A DNA stretch of 64,000 nt from contig NW_024881316.1 in NCBI RefSeq assembly GCF_018691265.1, positions 8,492,819 through 8,556,818 on the forward strand. Direction: 5' to 3'. The position numbers were made by a program, and so were the translations under genes. The notes under the pieces were generated by a model. It was given only the letters and a program-made list of their open reading frames with translations. It was not told the origin of the DNA and searched no databases. Of this stretch, positions 1 through 12,700 are shown piece after piece. This DNA is from Tyto alba (taxonomy: Eukaryota > Chordata > Aves > Strigiformes > Tytonidae). How positions within the stretch are numbered: the first letter of the stretch is position 1; every line of letters begins with the position of its first letter.

Positions 1-3000
1 CTAACAGATAAGCACTAAAAATAAAATTCTATATCCTGGACAAAATTAAGGAAGTTACTCTTATAGATGATTAAACAGATGTGGACTGTTTGAATCTGCA
101 TAAGGATTCTTATTTGAAAAATAAAAATAAATTCTAAGATGGATTTACATGTGAAGGGCAATTAAGATACACTAAAGCTGATTTATATATTGTAATAAAA
201 TAAATGTTTTTATTATATAATTGCAATTTTTCTCATGCACACTTTTTGTTTGCATCTTTTTTCTTTTCCTTTTGACACAACTATATAACCCTTTTCTGAA
301 TACCTATTATGAAAATGATATTGTCTGATTAACAGCTGTGTAGCTTCTCAATAACCTAAGAGCTCATTCTGTAATCACAGAAATAGTCTTTCTGAGTGCA
401 ATGGGGCTATTTGCATGAATAAAGACTTGCAGCCTTAGTCCCTAAATTTGTATTTATAGTATCTTTAAGTATAATAAAATTAAATTACAAATGAGTCACT
501 GATTAAGTGTCCTTTCAAGTGCTATAAAATCTTGCATTGAACTAGAGTTCCCTGCTGTTCCTGTGATAAATAAGTGTTCAGAAAGATACCACTGGAGGGT
601 TTAGTAGGCATGCAGATCATGGGATCTTCTTTATCCTAGTTTTTGATAGAAAATGGCTTTTCAGGTTTACATATTATCTGAAAAGATATCCAGGGGCATA
701 AACCTCGTTCTAGTTCCTCTTCAGATACTGCAACTACAGCTTTGGAAATGAGGTTTGGAAGGATTTGAGGAGATCGGTTCTCCTCTGGCACAAAATAGGG
801 GACATCTGGGCAAGCCACAAACCGCAGAGAAACAACCCCAGAGAAACTAAGGTGTCCTCTTGTCAGGACACCTTAGTTACAATTTCTTACAAAGAAATCT
901 GGTAAGAAAAGAAAACTCCACGGAGATTTGAATGCTGTTGTAGAAACATCCCAACAGTAAAAATGAGGTAGGCAGTGAGGACCGTGATGTTATGCTGGAA
1001 GGGCTGCCGTCAGTAGCGGACTTGGTTAAAGCACAGGTGCTCGTTAGTTTCTTCTCTTCTATCAACTTTGTGCCTTCAAATATCTTCTGTATTTCCTGCT
1101 CTGAAAATAGTCACCCATCCATCCCATATCTGAGATGCTGCATGTCTCTCCTTTTTTTTTGTTCCACTCCAAAATATCTTTCTTTTCCCTCTCACTCGGT
1201 GGAAGGTACGGAGAGATGGTTTTCCCAGCTACACTTCCTATTACCACCCAGCTTTTTTCCCTGGCTCTCAGCCAAAGCAGGCTTTGGGGAGGAAGCATGC
1301 TTGAAGAGAAGGAGGAATGAAGTGTGTTTCATTCTTCTTACCCCCTGCCTTCTCCTGCTGGCTGAACGTCTGTCCCACACCCCCTAGACATTTCCCAGCT
1401 GAGAAAACACTGGTCAGTTGTTTAAGTGGTGCTTTTTTCTGTATTTAACCAAAACCTGTAGAGTTCCAAATTTTGTAACCTTAAACTGCACATCTGATTG
1501 GAACTTACGTTTAAAATGTATCAAGTTCTATATGAGCAAATTGAAAAATCCCGGTTGCTTAGGGTCTCAGTTTATCCATAAGAAGAGCAACCAAAAAAAA
1601 AAAAAACAACAAAAAAAAAAACACACCAACTTTTTTCAATGAATTATGAAAAAAAAAATCAGTCAGAAAAATGGTCTTATACTAATGTTTCTCATATTAA
1701 TTGAAAAAAAACACAGCCTGTCTCAAAGGCAAAAAAAATTGTTGGGAAAAATATCTGCGCAATATAGAAAGTATGCACAATATATGCACAGGGAACATGC
1801 ATAAATCAAGATAGAATCTTCTTCCCCTTCTGTTTGGAATCTTACAGCTTTAAAAACATAATACTAGCATGAAATCTATAACTGGGATTTCTGGTTGGAG
1901 AGGGGGGCACTAGGTACATGAAAAAATTATGAAGCTCTTTAGTAAGAATCTGATTCAAGGCCTGCCATTATAATTTCAGACCTTGTCAGCAATTTTAGTG
2001 GTATTTAGATCATGCTATAAGGGAAGAAATACTATATTTACTTAGTTCACTTCAGGATGTTGTAAAAGATCACTCCTCGGATTATATTAATGCTGTTAGA
2101 CAAATATTTATAGATATATATATGTATATAAGCATCTTATCTCAGAAAGGATTGTGCAAATGTATAGTCATCAGTTACTGAAGAAGTCCCACTGCCTCAG
2201 AAATTACTTCTGTAATATCAGAGCCCTGAGATGTGAAGGGACTACTCCCTAAGGTTAGCAGGACTTAGCATTGTGCCATATTTTAACTGGAAAATGTAAG
2301 AAGGGAAGATCCAAGAAATTACTTTCCTGTGATTGATAAGTGCTTTGCACTCCCAAAATTCAAGCAAGGTAAAAGCTAAAGTGAAGGTTGCTTAACATCT
2401 CACCTTAAATTTTTCCTTGAATTTCACCTCACTCCATCTTGGGGCTGACATATGAGCACAAGTAGATTAAACTTGTCTGGCTGAAACAGCTATTTTCTGC
2501 TATTATTCACCTTGCCTCTTTCAGAGGTGGCCACTCACAGCTGGGAAGGCTGGTCCAACTCTAATGCTATTTCTTGAACATCTTACCACTGCATAGTAAG
2601 GCAATAGGTTAGCTGTAAAATGATGCTATTCAGGAGCAACCTCACAGGGAGTGGGCTGTCCTAGCCCTGTGTCCAGCACCTGCAGGGAAAAGGGTAAAGC
2701 AGAGTGCTCCAAGACACTTCAGCCACCTGAGTTTAATCATCCTGTGAGTCAACACCTTCAATCACCTTGAATATCCTTTGGACTTGTTGCTTTTATTACT
2801 TCATTTACACACTAAGCCATTTTCTATGTCCTGCTCTGAAACCCCCTACACATGCAATTTCTCTGGTGTTTCTACTTTCAGGCTTAGCAGAGACCACAAA
2901 AATTACTCTCTGCTATTTAGCACCTCAAGCTAGACAGCAGCTTGGCCGTAGGAAAGAACAGTCAGTGTTTTATTCACCATTAAACACAGACACCTCTTAA

Positions 3001-5269
3001 ACTGTTCACATTGCATTCTTATTAAACAAAAGGCATATTATTGGCTTAGAGCCATTTCACATAAATATTTCTTGGTCAAGATCTAATAATGTAAAACATC
3101 CTGAAAAACATTAAAAGAATCGTATAACAAGATTTGTATGTCAGATCACATAAAACTGAGAAATTTAAGGTTGATTAGTTGGAAATTATTGTACTGTATG
3201 AACTGAATGTTGCTGAAATCTATAAAAAATATAACATGAATATATAAACAGAAGTTCTGATATCTATTCCAGATGTATCGTTTTAGTCTGGTTTCCTGGT
3301 GTAGTAGGGTTTATGCTGCCATGCTGTCTGTCCTACAAATAACTTCTGGAGTCACTCATCAATTTCAACCAGTTTAATAAAGAATTTAACTTTGCAAACT
3401 TCATACAATAAATGGAATCTGGATAGAGGGAAGAACCTCAAATTATTGCCTCCCCTGAGGGAAAAGCAAATATAACTTTTCCCTTTACATCCTTTGAGAA
3501 GAATCAGACATCTGGACACTCAGCATCAGTATATTGGCAAGCAATCATCACAAACATAGCATCAAACCACCTATAGCAAGTAATAAAATAACACCTAAAT
3601 GAAGTTGAGGAGGAGGGAAATACTGTGTGTGGTAAGAAGAAAGGATAAAATTCACAGAACAAAATTCAAAGAAATGAAGGCATTGCTACTTCCACTCTGT
3701 TAGAATAATCTTCTCCTTCAAAAGATTTTTTCCTTTTTTTTTTCTTTTGTTAAACCCCATCAGCACCTCTCACATTTTTTGTAAGGAGAAGGAGTTTGCA
3801 TTTACAAGCTAGTAAACAGCAACTGTCAAATAAGATGCACAAGTCTAGGGGATTTTTTTTGTGTGTATATATATCTTGCTATGAGTTATGGGAAGTTCTA
3901 AACGTATTAAATTACACAGTATTAGAGAGGCAAACTAGAATGAGGTCCAGGGTGTCAGTCATGGATATACTGAAGTGGGGTTTTAACTTTATTGAATCTA
4001 TCACAGTTTGTTGGATCAACATGTCATGTTGACCAAGTTAAAATATGGACTATTTTTCTCATGAAAATTAAGAATGGACCAGCCTATTCAATGTTTCAAG
4101 GACAAACACTGAAGGTAAATCACTCTTTGAAGTGATAACAGCAGTTTCCATCTCTTCAGTGACACAGATAACTAATTGCTTACTAGATTCACCAGAGAAT
4201 ATTGGGTACTTACAGGGTTTCTTATGCTTCTAGCCATAGCTGATCTCCACCATCTCCAGTCCTAGTAAAACACCTCAACAGAAAAGGCAGTGAAATGAAA
4301 AGCAGGAAGTGAGTCATTGGCCACCAAATGACCTGATTTTCCTCAAGGACTATGTTCCAAGGTAAAACTAATGCTGGAAGCTGTGCTGGAGAACAGAATC
4401 GAGTAGGTACTACATGTACCTACACACAGACAGTTAGTGAAGTTAAGAGAAATAATTAACAGCTTAGTAGGATGTGAGTTTAAAATGCATCATCATGCCA
4501 CACAAGTATTCCTTGTAGACCTTTAAACTATATCTATCATATTAAATTCAGCCATGTCTGGGAGTGTTTCCAGATGCTAGAACACAACTGTCTATATGAG
4601 TAAATGCTTAAATGTTCCTTGGCACTAATTTGGCTCACTGACAGCTATCATGGCCCAGACCATGCCCAGAAATAATTCATGAGCTTGCACAGGTTAGCTC
4701 ATTTCCAATAAACAGTTTACATGTAACACCCTGTTCTGGAGCCAAGAGAGTTTGCTACCAGAGATGTGGGCAGCATCATGCCAGTTGGCCTCAGCACCCA
4801 AAAGTGTCTTCATGCACATATAATTCACCAGTATAGACATAATATTAGTGAGAGCTACAAGTAATGTTTTGTGTAGTAGCTACACCATCTTGAATAGTGA
4901 GTTTCTCATCCCAGGCAGAGAAATCATTGTGTACATCCATAGTAGGAATTAATGAAGAGCAGATATTATTCCTATGCTTAATTCTTGCTCTGTGACCCTT
5001 CTGTGTATACAGGTCCTAAATAGTGATGTCAGTGTACACAGTTTAAATCATACATTGCCATAGAATTTCTTGTATTTCAAGAGAAAAGTGGTAATCAAGG
5101 ATTTCTATAGTAGCTTTTTAATGAAAACTGGAATATTAATTTAAAAATTATCTTCTCACTAGCAATCAGTAAATATGAAAAATAAGGCTCATCCTGTAAA
5201 TTAGTCAGTACAAATTATTCTTCCACTCTGGTATTAATGACTCAACATCAGCTTGGCAGAAGTTATTAA
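1..5269. other. AT-rich intergenic DNA upstream of EPHA7
   Basis: No gene is recognised here. Open frames are short (at most about 130 codons), overlap on both strands, lack recognisable domains and often run through homopolymers. The stretch holds short A and T tracts (for example around 1590-1620) and one perfect hairpin that is listed separately. No tRNA, rRNA or recognisable transposon was seen. The setting, tens of kilobases of gene-free sequence before a developmental receptor gene, is typical of regulatory gene deserts; that reading is inference. Confidence 0.6.
845..878. repeat. Perfect 14-bp inverted repeat (hairpin)
   Basis: The left arm 845-858 (aactaaggtgtcct) and the right arm 865-878 (aggacaccttagtt) are exact reverse complements separated by a 6-nt loop. 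It could fold as a stem-loop in DNA or RNA. No flanking transposon structure was recognised, so its origin is unknown. It may be the relic of a short inverted-repeat element or a chance structure. Confidence 0.85.
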
Positions 5270-5880
5270 GCTGGGTCTCTCAGGGATCTATTCTGGCTTC
5301 AATATCATTCAATATTTTCATTAATGACTTGGAGGCTAAAGTTGGGAATATGTTAATTGCATTTGTAGATAAATACAGTGCTGAAAGTAATCAAAATATC
5401 ATGGTGGTATAGGACAGATGTAGATGACAGAGCCTCTGTATACCTCATAAGTATAGAGTATGGAAGAAGCCATGACCAGGGATTCTGGATATGACTGTCC
5501 TACCAATGATAAAAAATAACTATAATGATGATAAATAGGGTATTATTCCTGAAAAAAAAAAAAAAAAACAAACAGAATCCAGTGAGATTACAAGAAGTAT
5601 TCCTGATAAGAAGAAACAACCAAATGCACACATATAAAATATGAGAATCAGTAACTTTGCAGTTAGAGAGAAGGATCTAGGTATTTTAGCAGATGATGAA
5701 TTAAATTAGTCAACAACATGACATATCTCAAATACCGTAAATGCTGTCTAGGTTGTATTATTAGGAGTGTCGTGTTAAACAAGCTAGGCAATTATGCTGC
5801 ATTGCTTAGCAGTACATCAGTGTATTTTAGAGTACTATTTTCAGTTCCAGTTACTCCTCAAAAAGTGCAGGAAAAAAAGG
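5270..5880 (+). mobile_element. Old, degraded CR1 LINE fragment
   Basis: The stretch follows, with many substitutions and gaps, the order of the reverse-transcriptase-region body of amniote CR1 elements as I remember it. A segment near 5281-5330 reads like 'gggatctattctgg...ttcaatattttcattaatgac'. A second block near 5670-5790 reads like 'gagaaggatctaggt', then 'gtcaacaacatgac', then 'ggttgtattattaggagtgtcgt'. Orientation is plus. The element has many stop codons and an internal A17 tract (5552-5568), so it is non-functional. Boundaries are approximate. The call rests on recalled family consensus, not on an alignment. Confidence 0.6.
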
Positions 5881-7415
5881 AGAAAAAATGGAACATTTTT
5901 CCAAAGTAACAATTTATTCAAATTTGGAAGAAAGTCTCAAGTGGAGGAATTTGGAAAACAGTAAAATATGCAGATTTAATAAATGTAAAGTTAAATAAAC
6001 TGATTCTGTAAATACTACATGGCTCAACTATCTTTGCATTAACCAGAACTAAACATAATGTTACAGGATTACATTCAAGGATTAAGATAGAAATCTGAGC
6101 ATAAATATTTTGTAAAGCTTTGACTTCAAGTTGACAATGAAAACATCTGCCTGTTGAGTCCATGAAAACACCAATCAGTGTGAGAAAACAGGCACATTAT
6201 GTAGGGTTGATGGGAAAATCATTCCTTTGCAACAGATTTTGGGAATCCTGGGACCATAAGCCAGATATGGGTCTTTTGTGAAGAAGCCACAGCCATTCAG
6301 GGCAGAAGGGCTAAAAACAGTATTACCCATGAATGTCATTGCTACTGGAAATGTCCCTGGAGGAAGTGCATCAGCTGGTATAGTGAAAGAGATTTCCAGC
6401 CAAAATGCATAGAGAAAACTTTACATCACCAGTGAAGAAGGTAGAACAGAAGCAGAGGAATCCAGGGGATTGCAATTAAAAAAAAAAAAAAATCTGGAAA
6501 TATAATCTACAGTATAAAAGCAGATTAATGCTCCATGTAGGATCAGAAGAAAGGGTAGATGATAAACAGGGGTAAGAGGCAGTTTGAGAGAGGTGGCTGA
6601 GTACACCAAGTCTTATGAGAATTCCCACAGAGGTGAGTTTTGGGAGTAGGGGCTATGGGGAAGGGAAGAGAGAGTGTAGCAGTGCAGGAGTGGAAATGAT
6701 CCCTAGTACAGGAAAAAAGAGATTTTTGCATAAAGAAGTTGAGTGTAATGCTGTCATTTGACAAAGATACTTCAAGTCAGGATGCGGGGAAAGATTCAAA
6801 TAGTGTGCCTCTGTATTACCTTTATTACAGGGCGATGTGGCCCATTGGATCTAAGCTCGCTTTTATCTTTCATCTGAACACTATTCTACTAAGACTGAAA
6901 TTTATCTCATAATTTTTAGCTGTCAACCAATTAGTTATCTATAGTTAGTCAATTGTTTGGATCCCTCTCTAGTCAGCAAAGGAAAATTTAGTCTCAGAAG
7001 ACTTTCTCTTTCTCATTCTCTTTCTTTTTCTTCCCCTCCTCCATTGTTTACTACTTTTCTCTCTTGCTTTTCTTTCCTCCTTTCTACCTTTCTGTCTTTT
7101 ATTTGGCATTGTTTCCTGTGAACTTCGTGTATTGAACTGGCTCCAGAGGGATCTGATGAACACCACAGGTGGGTGCAGTTGCTGAGTGAGAAGTGAAGAA
7201 AAATTAATATGCATCTGTCAGTGATGTGGAGATGTCAAGAGTCCACTGATAGCTACCCAGCTGAAACCAATGATGCCACTAAGTAAAAGCTATTGTTTTT
7301 TTCTTTAAATACTTACTGAATACTTCCCAAAACCACAATATAGTCCACCGTGCTCTCTTCTCATCAACCAGAAAAGCCCATTCATTTTTTTTTTTCTAAT
7401 AGCTTCATTATGTTT

Positions 7416-7417
<2 letters not shown>

Positions 7418-7446
<29 letters not shown>
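7418..7446. repeat. Poly-T tract (T29)
   Basis: An uninterrupted run of T in intergenic DNA. It could be the complement of a retroelement poly-A tail, but no element is recognisable next to it. Confidence 0.9.
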
Positions 7447-8793
7447 CCATACTGTCCTCTGTATATAACATTCTCCCTAGACTGGAAACTTGCTATCATA
7501 GACAGTTCAGTAGGTGACACATGGGAAAGTCTTGCACACGTAATTATATGTTTTAATTAATACTAAAGGGAATTACATGCTTGAATACTACATACTTTTG
7601 GAACTCTGTTTAATGCAAAGCTGCAAGGTTACTGAACTTCTCCTCTATTAAAACAAATGAACTCTTTCAAGAACAAAAGGAAAAGATGTTTTCCTTTAAT
7701 GTTAACAATTTTTACCTCTTGGTTACAATCCCTAATCCAATAGTCTGTACTAAAGTATTGATTCTATGAAGAAGAAAGGGACTCAGCTTCTCTCAACAAC
7801 AGGTTATATTTTTGCATTTCTTATCAAATGATGAATGATTTCTTCATATCCATTTTTAAAAAAGCCATGGAAAAGTTTGATTTACTAAGTGAATAAACAT
7901 GTACTTGAAAAATCTTTATGCTTCCTTAGGATTTTTATGATTCTTATTCATTGCAATCAGAAGCATAATTTATTGCTTATAATATTTAGGGGTCATGATA
8001 TGGGAGAAGGAGACAAAAGCAAGTTGACAAAAATTTCAGTGTAACCTGAATACAATGGCAGTCTTGTATACCATAGACTAACAGAAAAGATCAATGAGTT
8101 ATACCATACATTTAAAATCTTGTTTGCTCTACATAGAAAAGCAAAATAATAACAGAAAGAAAAATATAAACAACATATGTGATGAATGTTAGGGAGCAAT
8201 TTAGTTCTTCAGTGATATGTGATCACTCATTTGGAGGAAAATGGTAATATTCCCAGAAGAAAAGGAATTCTCATTTCTTTTATGATTGTTTATTTAAAGT
8301 TATAAATTGAATATTAATCAGAAACATAAGTATGTTTAATAACTGGTAAATTCAGATTTTAATGGAACTTTCATGAGCAATATGAATAGAAGAAAATACT
8401 TATATGATTTAGGAATAAACTTACAAATCTCCTCTTAAAAGTTTCTGAAAGAAAACAAGTCCTTTCATGACTGATTTTACCTTGAGATCTCTTAACGAGC
8501 AGCTACTGAAAGCAATTGATTTTACAAACTAATCTTTTGTATGTATCCCATAATTTACAAAAGGAAATGCTTGGATATATCATAAAAAGATCCAATCTAC
8601 CAAGCTGTAGATGCATTGTTAACTTTAATCACAGTACTCGCATACACAAATGTTTGCAAGATCAACACTCAATGAAGTATTTAAAACTACAAAGACTGGA
8701 GCCATATGATTTTCAAACACTAATTACTTTTCCATTTACAACTGTGAAATCCAATATTTTCTCAATTAATATGGATAGCTCATTATACTGGGG

Positions 8794-8815
8794 AAAAAAA
8801 AAAAAAAAAAAAAAA
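8794..8815. repeat. Poly-A tract (A22)
   Basis: An uninterrupted run of A in intergenic DNA, with no recognisable retroelement upstream of it. Confidence 0.9.
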
Positions 8816-11800
8816 GGAAATTTATTTGAAATATCTTGCTCTTGTTAAAAGAAATATGAAGGAATTCAGCCCTGGAATTTCACTGAGCTTAATAGATAAG
8901 TGACATGGTTAAATCGCTCCTGTCATTTTACAGATGAAAGGATTTGCCAGGATGTGAATTACAACTATAAATCTTCTATATATGAATCGGATAGTAGACA
9001 GTCTCAGTTTTCTAAGCCATAATTTGTTGACAGTAATAGCCCTGATAATTAGCAGCAAGTTTTTATAATATTTAAGCAGCAAACTTCAAGGGTCACTGCT
9101 TTTAAATCAAACCTCAGGGTTATTTGAGTTGTATTGCGTTGTAGAATCAGAAGGCTGGCACCTCATAAATCCCCTTGTATTCTTAACTGGTATTGACAGG
9201 ACTCTGTTGCAGTATTACATGACTTCTGATTTATTTTGTACTCACTGTGCAAGTATTGCAATACTGGAAATTCTCAGAGGGTGGTTTTATTGTATTAATA
9301 GAGCAATACAAATAGAGTTTAAATTGTCTATTGTTCCATAACCTGCAAAAGAGGAGCTTGAAAGGGTACTAAATGTTTCTTTATACCAAATGTGGAAGAA
9401 AGCTTATTTTTATGACTACAAGCTGACAGCTAGATCCTGCATTATGAAAGCTACCCTTATAGCAGATCAGCACCAAGTCAGGCAATAAGAAATTTCTTCC
9501 TTCAGTGTTCGATATGCCAGGAACTGCTTCCTCCTACACAATCATCTCACAGGTGCCTAGGTTCATCCACCTTATCATCAGGGAGAAAGCAGCCATTACC
9601 AGAATTAATAAATCACTTTTTGAAGGTGCCTCTCCCTAAACTGGCTATAAAGGGAGCTTGAACTTATTTTATAAAGGGATAACATAGGGTGAGAGGACTT
9701 CAGGCAAAAATATAAGGACTGTCAGGCTTAGACTGAAGCTCTATTTAACTGACATTGTTGTTCCCAACAGCATGTGCCAATAGGACCTATAATCTCTTTG
9801 GAGTAACTGTGTTCCCTATTGCCACCAAAGAAGGGAATCTTGCTGAACTTCTGCTACACTACCCTTACCTTCATGTGTAGGTGGCAGAGATCCTCTTGGC
9901 ATATGGAAAAATGGTGTCAGCAAGATTGGAGACCTCCTGGACTACAGTCAGTGGGTATTCATGGGCCCATACTGCCTGATTTCTGACACACATTTCCCAT
10001 CCTCTGTTCCAGAATATAAGGGCTACTTTGAATCCCTTGATCCCCTCCTCCCTCAGGCAAGCCTCGCAGGAGAATGGCCACCAGACACGTGTGACTCTTG
10101 GCTACATAGGTCTGCTTACCGTGTTTCTGCCCTTATACATCTTTTCAGGCAGCGTGAGCACACCACAACCCCACATGAGCTGGCCTCATGAGATGTAGCT
10201 GCTCAGTCTCTAAACTGCACTGTGAAAACACTTCCTCACACACATAATTCTTTCACTCTGCTTCCTTGTTTCTGTGCTCCAGACACACTAATTGATAGGC
10301 TCTTTAAATATCAATTTGGCAAAATATTCTTGTGAGGCAGCATTCTTCACATTTCACTGTGAATGCATGGAAAATTGTCCACATGTGGATATGTTCATGA
10401 ACATGGAGAAGTTCTTGGTGTCTCCTGCATTTCCTGCAGTGAGAGGGAAATTCTAGTACAAATGTATACCATGTATACCATGCAGTCCCTCTTCCACCTC
10501 TTCAAGAACCCCATGATTTATTTTTCTCCTTTTCCTTTTTTTTATACCAGTGAGGCCCTGCCATGCCCTGACATCTCTTCATCACCTTCCTGTTGGCCCT
10601 GACCATTCCTGGCACCAGGAAAAAGAAAATGCACAGGGAAAGGGGACAACTGCAGACTATTTCTGTTGCCTTGTCCTGTCACATCTCCATGCATTGCATC
10701 AACGGGCAGTGACCTGCCTGTCCTTGGATGATACTTCCAAGGAATTATGAGTGCTTTTAGGGGACTCTACTTGGTGTCTCCTGTTGTTTCCCTGCCCTTA
10801 TCTTTGTGACCTTTTAAATGTTACCCTCCTCCCCTTACTGTTTATTATTTCCCACACACTCATTTTGCTTGCTGCGGAGGGTTTTTCAGAGGTGTATCTG
10901 TCTTCCCTTTGGGAACAGGATGTGGGTTTCAGGGGAAGACTTTTTGGCTGGGCATGAATCTGTCCATAAGAAAAAGAACCAGCAGGAGCACCAGCTGCTA
11001 ATTTATGTTAAGGTAAGAGCATAAGAATAAGATCTACACAGTCTTTCTTTTGTTGGTCTAATTTTCCTCTTTTCTCCATAAATTGTTTCTGCTACCTGCT
11101 AACTGGATTCTGGGAGTTATCAAAGTTAGAGATTTTGAGATTTAACATCTATGCTAACAGGATTACAACTGTCAGTTGACCTCTTCTTCATTTTGACCAA
11201 CTCTACGCTTCAGCTTTACAACTGTGTATAACAAAAAGTAGTATAATGTAACAATATTTTGTGTAGAAAAAAAAATAAGTCTTCTTTTTATTTGTTTTAT
11301 AGATGCTATTTGGTAATTTCATTGGATTGTCCCTAACTTCTGCATTACAAGACTTGGTTCCTGATTTACTTTTGCTGTATGATGTATGATTTTATAGGCC
11401 TCCTTTATGTATTTTTCTTTATATACCATCCTCAGTTCTCATAATTTGTCTTCCAAATAAGAAGTTAAAAAGTATTTATTTTATTGCATGTGGTACTGAT
11501 AGCTCAGATGGAACTTTTTTTTTTTTTTTTCTTTTCCCAGATGGGATAATGCTGGAAATGAGTGTGGTATTCATTTCGGATTCTCGTTATTCATTTTTGA
11601 AATACATGATATTTCCTGTTTATTTTCTTCCCTTCTCTGAATAATTACCCCCTTCTCATTCTAGGACTTTTCTGAATCATCTCAATCACTGTTAACTCCT
11701 TGATTAATGTGAAGAGAGATGACCTTTGCATATAATTGCTGTCCTATTGGTAGTGGGAGGCTAACCCTGTAATTATGGTAAAATTAAAACAGAATAATTC

Positions 11801-12479
11801 TGTGCCAGTGATATATACTTATTTGCCTTTCAAGGCACTACCAAAAATCTTTTTTACCTTCTTGCTGGTGTTTTCTCTTCTGTTCACTTCTTTATGTTCT
11901 CGTTTCCTATATTATCTTATTTGTCTATATTTACTTATGGTCATATTTTGCCACATTTTTTCATAGTGAGTACTTGTACTGAGTAAAATATTACTTCTCA
12001 ATTTTAATTTACCTCATTGGAGCACACACATGAGCATTCAAATAATGATATGGTTTGGTCCCTACGTTGTAAGTTCTTGGACTTAAAGAAAATATCTTGC
12101 TCTATTTTTGTTAAGTATTTTATCATTTTTCAGAACTTTAATAAATAATAAACAGTACATTTTTTAAAAATTGCATCATTTATAAACAGAAATAAATACC
12201 AATAGAATTGTTAGTCCTTATCCTGATGGTCTAAAGAAAACAGCTTGAAACAGAACCATGATTTTTTTCTCTCACAAGCCTAAAATTCATGAAGCAGTAT
12301 GCTGCATCTCCTGAAAGAGTTTAGGAACAGTTGCTTTCCTCTGGGGCATTGCAACTTCATACTACTTTCTTCCTCTGAGCTGTGCCTAAATGAAATAATT
12401 GAACCCATAATTTGCAGTTACACTAGCGGGAATACAATTATAAAGATTCTCACTCCTAAAACACGTATTTTTTTCATTC

Positions 12480-12700
12480 GATTTAGGCACTTAGGAGTCT
12501 AATTTCTATTGACTTTCAAATGTGATTTAGCCTCTTGTGCCAGATTTGTAAAGGTATTTAGGTTCCTAATTCCTGTAATCAATGGAAGATAGTAGCCTTT
12601 AAAAATCTGGCCCTGAGGTGCATAATTTCTATTGACTTTCCCAAGTGTCTAAGCCACTTTCAAACTTCTGAGTCATGCAGGTGTTTTTGAAAAGTCACTA
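12480..12700. mobile_element. MITE-like ancient amniote repeat, degraded
   Basis: The text resembles a widespread palindromic reptile/bird repeat containing 'tttaggcacctaa', 'cattgactttcaatgg' and 'aaaatctggcc' modules. Seen directly: an exact 18-bp direct repeat, taatttctattgactttc, at 12500-12517 and 12623-12640. Between the copies are the motifs 'aggtatttaggttcctaa' and 'aatcaatgg', which partly complement the repeat flanks. I infer a non-autonomous DNA transposon. Family name and exact ends are not known. Confidence 0.5.

Larger units (their letters stand above)
5881..12479. other. Intergenic DNA without recognised genes
   Basis: No coding region is supported. The stretch contains pyrimidine-rich sequence at 7000-7090, a T29 tract at 7418-7446, an A22 tract at 8794-8815 and another T-rich run near 11515-11530. 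Open frames are short and compositionally driven. Nothing else with a recognisable identity was seen. Confidence 0.6.
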
